In this document: one piece after another, positions 57,758 to 64,000 of the stretch
How positions within the stretch are numbered: position 1 is the first letter of the stretch
How the letters are laid out: each line of letters starts with the position of its first letter
Assembly: GCA_030761205.1 (NCBI GenBank)
Contig: JAULJL010000027.1
Span: 129,001-193,000, forward strand
DNA: 64,000 nt
DNA from: Fremontodendron californicum
Lineage: Eukaryota; Streptophyta; Magnoliopsida; Malvales; Malvaceae
Direction of reading: 5' to 3'
Notes under the pieces: model-generated
The model's input: the letters and a program-made list of their open reading frames with translations, nothing else
Told to the model about the DNA's origin: nothing
The model's database searches: none
Translations under genes and position numbers: made by a program

Positions 57758-58937
57758 CTACCAATTGTGCAGCTGCGCAGTGTTACTTTTTACAACAGGG
57801 TGGTATCCTGTGTGCATGTGCATGTGCCTTCTAGCTTTTTCTGAACCGGGGTGCTCAAGCCACTCTCCGTATAAGCCTTTAACCAGAGGGTTATTAAAAG
57901 GATCAGCTTCCAAAACCTAGAAAGCATACAGAATAATCAATTAAAGCAAAAAAGGAATATATGCATAATTTATCCCTACAGAGAACTGTTAAGGAATTCA
58001 AATAGATATTTCAAAAGAGACCTTGAGTGTCTATGCATGTAAGCAGTAAGCTTCATGTAGCATTTGAAATCACTACTTTTAGCAGTATTAACTGATGTCG
58101 TAATGAAATAATTAGCCTGATGAATTATCTTCAGTTTTCCAAAGTTGAGCAGAAATTCATAACTGAAGACAGAAACTCACATTTTCCATGTAAACGGCTT
58201 CTAATGATTTGGATTAACTCCTTTGGAGTTTGTCCTGGCTTTGGCTTGATTTGACCTCCACCATTCAAGCAACCTGCATATATTAACAATACCTAACTGT
58301 TATGCTTCACCTGAATTTCCAGTTTCTTCTAATAAGTTACAAGTGAATGCATCAAACCCAATTCAATATTAAAAAATAAAAGGATATAAAGAAACAAAAA
58401 CCTGAAGGGCATCATGCCATGACCTCCACATACTGATAATCACAATCACGCCACGAGTTTTAACTTTCCTGACAATGTTTTGCAGGTTTTGGAATCCATA
58501 ACATAGAGCGAATTTCAGCACAGTTCCCTCCACCTACATTATTGTGGACTGTCGGGATATTAAAGAAAAAGAATATCATGTTCTGTTGAAGTCACTGCCA
58601 TGATTTTTTGAACCGCATGTGTTAAAAAAGCCATGATTTAATTCATCAAGAATACAGCCCTTATGAACTGAGATCACAGAAAGGGCAGTCTTCAGGCTTA
58701 AGTACATGCTTTATCTATGTTTTGACTTCTTCAATGCTAACAAAAATACTATCAAATCAAAAAGCACAACTTACTTCTAGACTCAATTCTCGGAAATCAG
58801 AATTTCTTATCATTCTGAAGTCCAGTGGGCCATCAATTTCTCTTCCAAAGAGAAATTTTGCAGCATACCGGAAAACAGTTTCTGCATAACCTCCAGAGAC
58901 CCCGTAAAGGTGTCCTTGTTCATCAACATTTGGCAAA
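57758..58937 (-). pseudogene. NAR1: NAR1 (cytosolic Fe-S assembly) 3'-half pseudogene
   Basis: Four exon-like blocks in the right order. 58937-58775 codes LPNVDEQGHLYGVSGGYAET, then VFRYAAKFLFGREIDGPLDF. 58533-58402 codes VEGTVLKFALCYGFQNLQNI and VRKVK, then shifts frame and meets a TGA. 58273 to about 58190 codes CLNGGGQIKPKPGQTPKELI. 57916-57758 codes VLEADPFNNPLVKGLYGEWL and ends in YHPVVKSNTAQLHNW with the TAG. NAR1 is an iron-only-hydrogenase-like protein that works in the cytosolic iron-sulfur assembly pathway. Lesions: the N-terminal half with the first cluster ligands is missing, SGSSGGY is shortened to SGGY, a frameshift and stop fall in the second block, and MHMH is a small duplication. 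Introns are kept, so this is a truncated genomic copy rather than a retrocopy. Confidence 0.88.
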
Positions 58938-59718
58938 CTGCAGTACGATAACAATAATTTTCAATTATAAGTAGCAACAAGGTGGCAATAGAATGTCACT
59001 TTAAGGAGAATAATTTTGGTTCTTACATTCTATCTAGAGGTGACTCTTCCCTGATGTTCTATCATACCTGTAGTGGAGGGATGGATGCCAAAGTGAGCTG
59101 CAAGGGAGGGAGGAGAGGACCTTGACTGTGGAGAGAGAGAGTGACACAATTACAGCCTTCCCTGGAAAGGAATTGATTTGTTTTTGTCATGAGAGGACAG
59201 CTATATGCCTATATCGCTAAGCAGCTTGTTTAAACTTTAAACTCACTCCGATCATGCAATTGCAATACATAACATTCTTTTCTTTTCTTTTCTTTTCTTT
59301 TCTTTTTTTTTTCTTTTTTTTCTTTTCTTTTCTTTTCTTGTCATGTCATATCATGTCTGGTTTTTCTTAAGTTTTAGCCTATTGTTGTTATCCTTAATCA
59401 CCCCCTTCCCCTTGCTTTAATTTAGCCTTCGAGGACATCTACTGTACTGTTCCTCAAGGAGATGAAAGCTTAGCTAACTCCTTTGCTTAATAATAATTAA
59501 ATTCATCTCAATCAAAATTAAAAATTACTATATGTATATGCTTGCATTGCAACACATGAAAAATTTAAAGCCCACTTTTTCTTTTTTCTTTTATCATTCA
59601 TCATTAATTATATATATATATATGACAAACATAATAAAATTACACAAGCATTAATTGGGAATGAGGCTCTGAAACAAGGTAGTTTTGGCTTAGCTAAAAC
59701 GTGGGGCACACCCAAATT
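58938..59718. other. Spacer with pyrimidine repeat
   Basis: (TTTTC)n covers about 59277-59338. No upstream NAR1 exon is found here, which confirms the 5' truncation. A short TA run lies at 59610-59623. Confidence 0.6.
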
Positions 59719-60423
59719 CTACCACCCAGAGTTGTTGTTGGCTTTGTTGCCACCATGACCATATAAGCGAAACAGAGTGAAAGCAGAGATACAAGATAGG
59801 AGCACCATGCTAACGCTACCTAGTAGTGCGATTGCTATTCCTTCCCCAATTTGGTTACAAAACTTTCCGTACATGTTGCATATCTTCATCCACTGAACCT
59901 CTCTTTGCCCCAACTTAGCAAACACTGCTGACTGTGCCGCAGCTCCCACAGCAGCCACATTCAAGTATGCCATGCCCTGCATATAATATAATATAAACAT
60001 ATATATATATATATATTATTAATTACTCACTTCTGCCAAAATTAATTAGAGTAAGGGGCAATATGTCTGTCAATGTATTAATGTAGACTACAGCTTGCTT
60101 ATGAACTGTGTTTTCAAGTTTCAACCATTAAGTAATTAATTCAATTTTGCAGCAATATATATTCTTTCAGGCAAGATGCAAGTGCTACCATAGAGGAAAT
60201 ATTGCTCTCTATCTATGTCAGCTCTATACAGGTATGTGATAATGGATAGTCTTAAAAACAGCTCCAACGGCCTAGTTAACTGGCCCTGATATGGCACCAA
60301 ATCACGCCCCCTCCCTCAAATGAACCCAAAATACCAAGCTGAGTCCATGCAAGTTATCTGACTAGTACAATAGAATTCTCAAATATATATTCATGAAATA
60401 TTAATATTAATACATTTTTGTTG

Positions 60424-60468
<45 letters not shown>

Positions 60469-61542
60469 TTATTAGCTAGCATTTCACCACAGAAATCCCT
60501 TCTCCACCAACCGGCTTTACTTAATTAGATTTTCGAAACTGCGTGAAGATTCTGTCTGGTGCATTAAATAGTTTGGACAAAAACCATGTTATTTTTCATA
60601 CACAGAAATAAAAGCGTTTCTCAAAGGAAAAACCAGTAGCTCAGTTGTGTTGTGTCGGCCTATAGGGGAAGTTTAAACAAATTATAACATAATATATACC
60701 AGCTAGCTTCTGCTCCAAGATTTAAGATCAACCATTAGCTGTCTATTTACTGAGTAAAACAATAGGAGATGAACAAATTACCTCCATTCTAAGCTTATCA
60801 AGAATGAGAAATAATTCAATGCAACAAAACCAATGACAAACCTTTTTCCCTCATAGAGGTCCACCGCTGGTGGTGTAGCTCGTAAAAAGCACTGAATCAG
60901 TTTCCAAAGGACTATTTCATATTTATTACAATGTAAACAGGGTTTATATGTGAATCAAATGATAATATTTATTTTTAAAAACTTTTAATTAGGTGGTATC
61001 ATCTGATTCATTGATATAACATCATGTAGTTCAAGCATCAAATATTAATCCATGTAAATATATAATTCATCAATTGGGAATTAGTTGTTTCTTTCCATTG
61101 ATGATCTTCATCTTCCCCTCATTATTATTGGCTGCTTGAAATCTCCTACTACTGTTACTTTCGCAAGGGTTTTCATTTTTCAAGTTACTACCGTGATATA
61201 AAGGCTTAACAGCAATTACCAACAACCCTGACCAATACATTAACTTGAACATTAAATGCTAGTGCAATAACACCATCCTTGACTTTTTTCTCTTTCCTTT
61301 TCTTTTGTTAGGTGGAAGCCTGGCATTTGAAAAAATAAAACTATTGTTCTGTTTCAATTTATCTCACATAGTGTAGTTAATTTGGTTATTGCTCTTAAAA
61401 TTGCCATTTTACAAAAATTTTCCCCATCTACTAAGCATGCAATTCAGAATCTTTTTCTTTTACCAAGCAAAAAATAAAGAGAGTAGTCTGCCAAAATGAA
61501 CCCTTCAGAAAATTTTGGAAATATGGATAATTGTGAACCAGA

Positions 61543-61576
<34 letters not shown>

Positions 61577-62223
61577 GCAGTTACCAGTTAGGGTAGCCAC
61601 TAGCTAATAGAAGAAGACGAAGGCGTTAGGTGTTAGGCTCTTCTTCCATGTATGCTCTGGGGGAAGGGAAATGCATGCAAAGAGAAGAGCAAGCAGGGAT
61701 ACAGTAGTACCTGATCTCCAGAGAAAATGGCCCAAGCCAAAGGCTTATTGAAAAGCACACTTCCTCTGATCACCATACCCACAACGCAACGAACCACTTG
61801 TACAAAAGAGTAGGCTGCAGCTACCCCATTGGCTACCACCAAAAACCTGCATGCGTAACAACATCGATCAAAAGTTGATCAAACAAAAGCAAGAAACATA
61901 TATATGTATATATGAGTATTACATATATAAAACCATCGGAATACTCATGAGTCTTGAAGGGGTAGACTAGAGAGGATCTTAGTAACTTCTTACACAAGAG
62001 CTTTCATGTCTGTAAATCTAGCTTTCTTCTGAATTGAGAAGATTTCTTTAACTTGAGTGTCTGTTCCCACAAGAACAGCTGCAAGAACACTTAAGCCACA
62101 TATCACACACCTCAAAACCAACTCCACCACTCTCACTCTTCTATCAATCACCTTCAAATTAGTGCCATGGACATGGTATACAGGGACATTCCCAGGACTA
62201 ACACCAACACCCAAATAGTTCAT
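59719..62223 (-). CDS. CASP-like membrane protein (CASPL2A type), 207 aa
   Basis: Exons 62223-61994, 61846-61711 and 59976-59719; 624 nt, with phases matching. The start is the ATG of MNYLGVGVSPGNVP. An upstream hydrophobic extension of the same frame has no ATG. Four membrane spans: ELVLRCVICGLSVLAAVLV; ALVFLVVANGVAAAYSFVQV; MAYLNVAAVGAAAQSAVFA; IALLGSVSMVLLSCISAFTL. Family marks are RRVRVVE before span 1, TDTQVKEIFSIQKKARFTDM in the first extracellular loop, and PLAWAIFSGDQ before span 3, with KICNMYGKFCNQIGEG in the second. CASP-like proteins form plasma-membrane scaffolds; CASPs proper build the Casparian strip, whereas the role of CASPL2 members is less clear. The second intron is long (1.7 kb) and holds a (TA)n tract at about 60428-60465. 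Confidence 0.9.
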
Positions 62224-63867
62224 CTTTTTGCCAAAATCCAACACTACTCCACAAATCAGAAGGAAGAAACAGACCAGACAGAAACTCTTAAGCACAACGC
62301 ACGTACACGGTACACCTAACCAACCAGCCAACCACCCCCACTGCTTAAATAGGCATGCGCCAAGCTAAATACTAAAGGGTAAATAGCCTTTTGAATTTTG
62401 TGTTACTCTTCAAAATTATCATATTTTAATGTATCAAAATTCACCAAATTATTTATCAATTGTAATATTTAAAATAAAAATATTATTATAAAATAATAAT
62501 TTAATTAATTTTAATAAGTGTGCTTATTAAAAATTAAAAAACTAATTAATAAAATACTTTTTTTTTTATTATTATAGAAGAAAAGGAGGAAAGTGGTATT
62601 TTAATTTGATTTTCCAAATATTTTGGTGATGGAGCTTTGCTGTAGGACTATGAGAGTGCCAAGTGTGGTCAAAGTAAGAGGCTCTAATAACGCACGAGAC
62701 GTAGAGGCAAAGGGTACCTCATCTCTAGATTCTCTACACAGTGGGGCATTAAATGGTGGCTTAATCTTTGCATTTAAGGCCTTTGCGGGGGGGAAAAGTA
62801 AAAGATGAAACTGGGTTTCTTTAGAGTTGTTTTTCTAGGAAGAGGGCAACGGTTTCTGTTGTTCCAAGAAGGGGTCAGACAAGGTAAGGGAGTGCCTTAA
62901 ATCGCCCCACTGAACAAGGCTGATGGTTGTTGGCCAAAATAAAAAAAAAGAAAACAAGGCTGATGGGTTGAATTTAATGAGAGGCCACCCATTTCTTTTA
63001 TGCAATAGAAATTATTAGAGCACTCTAGAGAAAGAACAACAGAAAAAACCCTCCTTGGTTTGTAAGGCAAAACACACTACTAGAGTAAAGCTGATGAAAT
63101 GATTAAAGTGGCATTACTTTTGGTCTTTGTGGTGGGGTCTTTGAGTGGTTGGTTACTGCTTGCTTGGTTATCCACATGTTATGAATTATGATATGATGTA
63201 AAGTGAATTTTTTATGGTTAATAACAATAACAAGCAAAGAAAGAAAGAAAGAAATGCTCCCTAACAAGTCACAACATCACGCGCCTTTCATCAGCGTTTG
63301 CCAATGATTACCTTCGGTTTTGGTTCTGGTTCAAAGGTGAAGACTCGGAAGAGACTGATTAGGGCCAAGTTTGCAGCAGAGCCACGCAGGCAAGATCTCC
63401 ATCTTTATTCTCTATTCTCTAGGAGACAAATGACACTTTGTGGTGGATGCAGAAAGTTAAAATAATAAGATTAACTTGGTACTCCAAGAAAATCCACTTA
63501 CAAGTTCCAACTACTGCATTCCATTAGCAACCAACTTTGTACTTTAAAAAATTCCATTCAAATCTCAACCTTTAACTGGAACCACTAGTGATTGACTATA
63601 GCCTTCTCCCATGCATCTTTATCTCCTGCTTCTCCATTTCATTTGCATTGTTGGGAAGTACTGCAATGATCTTCTCTGAAGAAAATACTGTTTTTACACT
63701 TCTTTTTCTCACTCCTTCCATCACCCCTCAATCTCTGATTAATTAATTAATTAATTAAAGTTGACAAAAATTCGAATGAAAACATAATTAAGTTTCAACT
63801 ATGAGAATAAATTATATTATGATAATCTTAAAAAGTGAAATTATTAGACGTCAATAAAATAATGACA
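62224..63867. other. CASPL2A promoter and intergenic sequence
   Basis: The left part is the upstream region of the minus-strand CASPL gene. Rightward no coding sequence is convincing; a 61-codon frame at 62623-62808 has no motif. A short (TTAA)n run lies at about 63740-63758. Confidence 0.5.
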
Positions 63868-64000
63868 GGGGTGCAAAATGTTCTGCATGCCTTTTATTCA
63901 ATGTCAGGATTGCAGCTAAATAGTGCCAAAAGTGAGTTGTTTTCTTCAGGTCTTGCTCTTGAATTTCTGCAACTGATCAGTCATTGTACGAGGTTCAAGA
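63868..64000 (+). mobile_element. LINE (non-LTR) reverse transcriptase fragment, runs off right edge
   Basis: An open frame reads GVQNVLHAFYSMSGLQLNSA, KSELFSSGLALEFLQ, then CTRFK. This is the segment of plant L1-type RT that follows the FADD-type active site (FS.VSGL..N..KS..F..G). Sequence to the left is non-coding AT-rich DNA, so the copy is probably 5' truncated near 63868, as LINE insertions usually are. Confidence 0.75.

Overview
The window is nuclear DNA of a flowering plant, most likely a core eudicot. It is AT-rich, genes are split by short introns with consensus GT/AG borders, and plant-specific families are present (ADA2b, TRF-like Myb, BAH-agenet, VIN3-like, CASP-like, PADRE). Much of the rest is Ty1/copia, MITE and satellite DNA. 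I could not name the species. Gene models come from reading splice sites and reading phase by eye, and several close exactly in frame.

Layout: (1) 1-3292 is the 5' half of a Ty1/copia element on the minus strand that runs off the left edge. (2) 5.0-22.7 kb is a gene-rich block: a PADRE/DUF4228 gene (+), a damaged ycf33-like gene (-), a BAH-agenet chromatin reader (+), a TRF-like telobox Myb gene (-) and ADA2B, a SAGA/GCN5 adaptor (-). (3) 23.3-29.1 kb is an old LTR-like repeat split by a very young, internally deleted copia element with perfect 5-bp target duplications. (4) 29-47 kb holds no recognisable host gene. It contains MITE-like pieces, a 1.3-kb inverted-repeat element, a full-length copia element with identical LTRs and an intact 1306-aa polyprotein, a 0.54-kb foldback MITE, four tandem 450-bp units, and a 2-kb minisatellite with an 88-bp higher-order unit. 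(5) 47.6-49.7 kb carries, on one strand, two exons of a Raf-like kinase, a 181-bp hAT-like MITE, and the first two exons of a VIN3-like (VIL/VEL) gene that stops early. (6) 51.9-54.1 kb is a plant coiled-coil gene of unknown function. (7) 54.8-56.6 kb is a probable 1.8-kb solo LTR. (8) 57.8-58.9 kb is a decayed 3' half of a NAR1 iron-sulfur gene. (9) 59.7-62.2 kb is a CASP-like membrane protein. (10) The right edge enters a LINE reverse transcriptase.

The host genes are not a pathway cluster, although ADA2B, the BAH-agenet protein, the TRFL protein and the VIL fragment all belong to chromatin or telomere families. The observations most worth follow-up are: the almost identical 5' leader (with primer-binding site) shared by two copia elements whose LTRs and coding regions differ; the VIL/Raf-like composite locus; the in-frame intragenic tandem duplication in the TRFL gene; the 47-bp tandem duplication that changes the C-terminus of the ycf33-like gene; and the CATATG-rich minisatellite.
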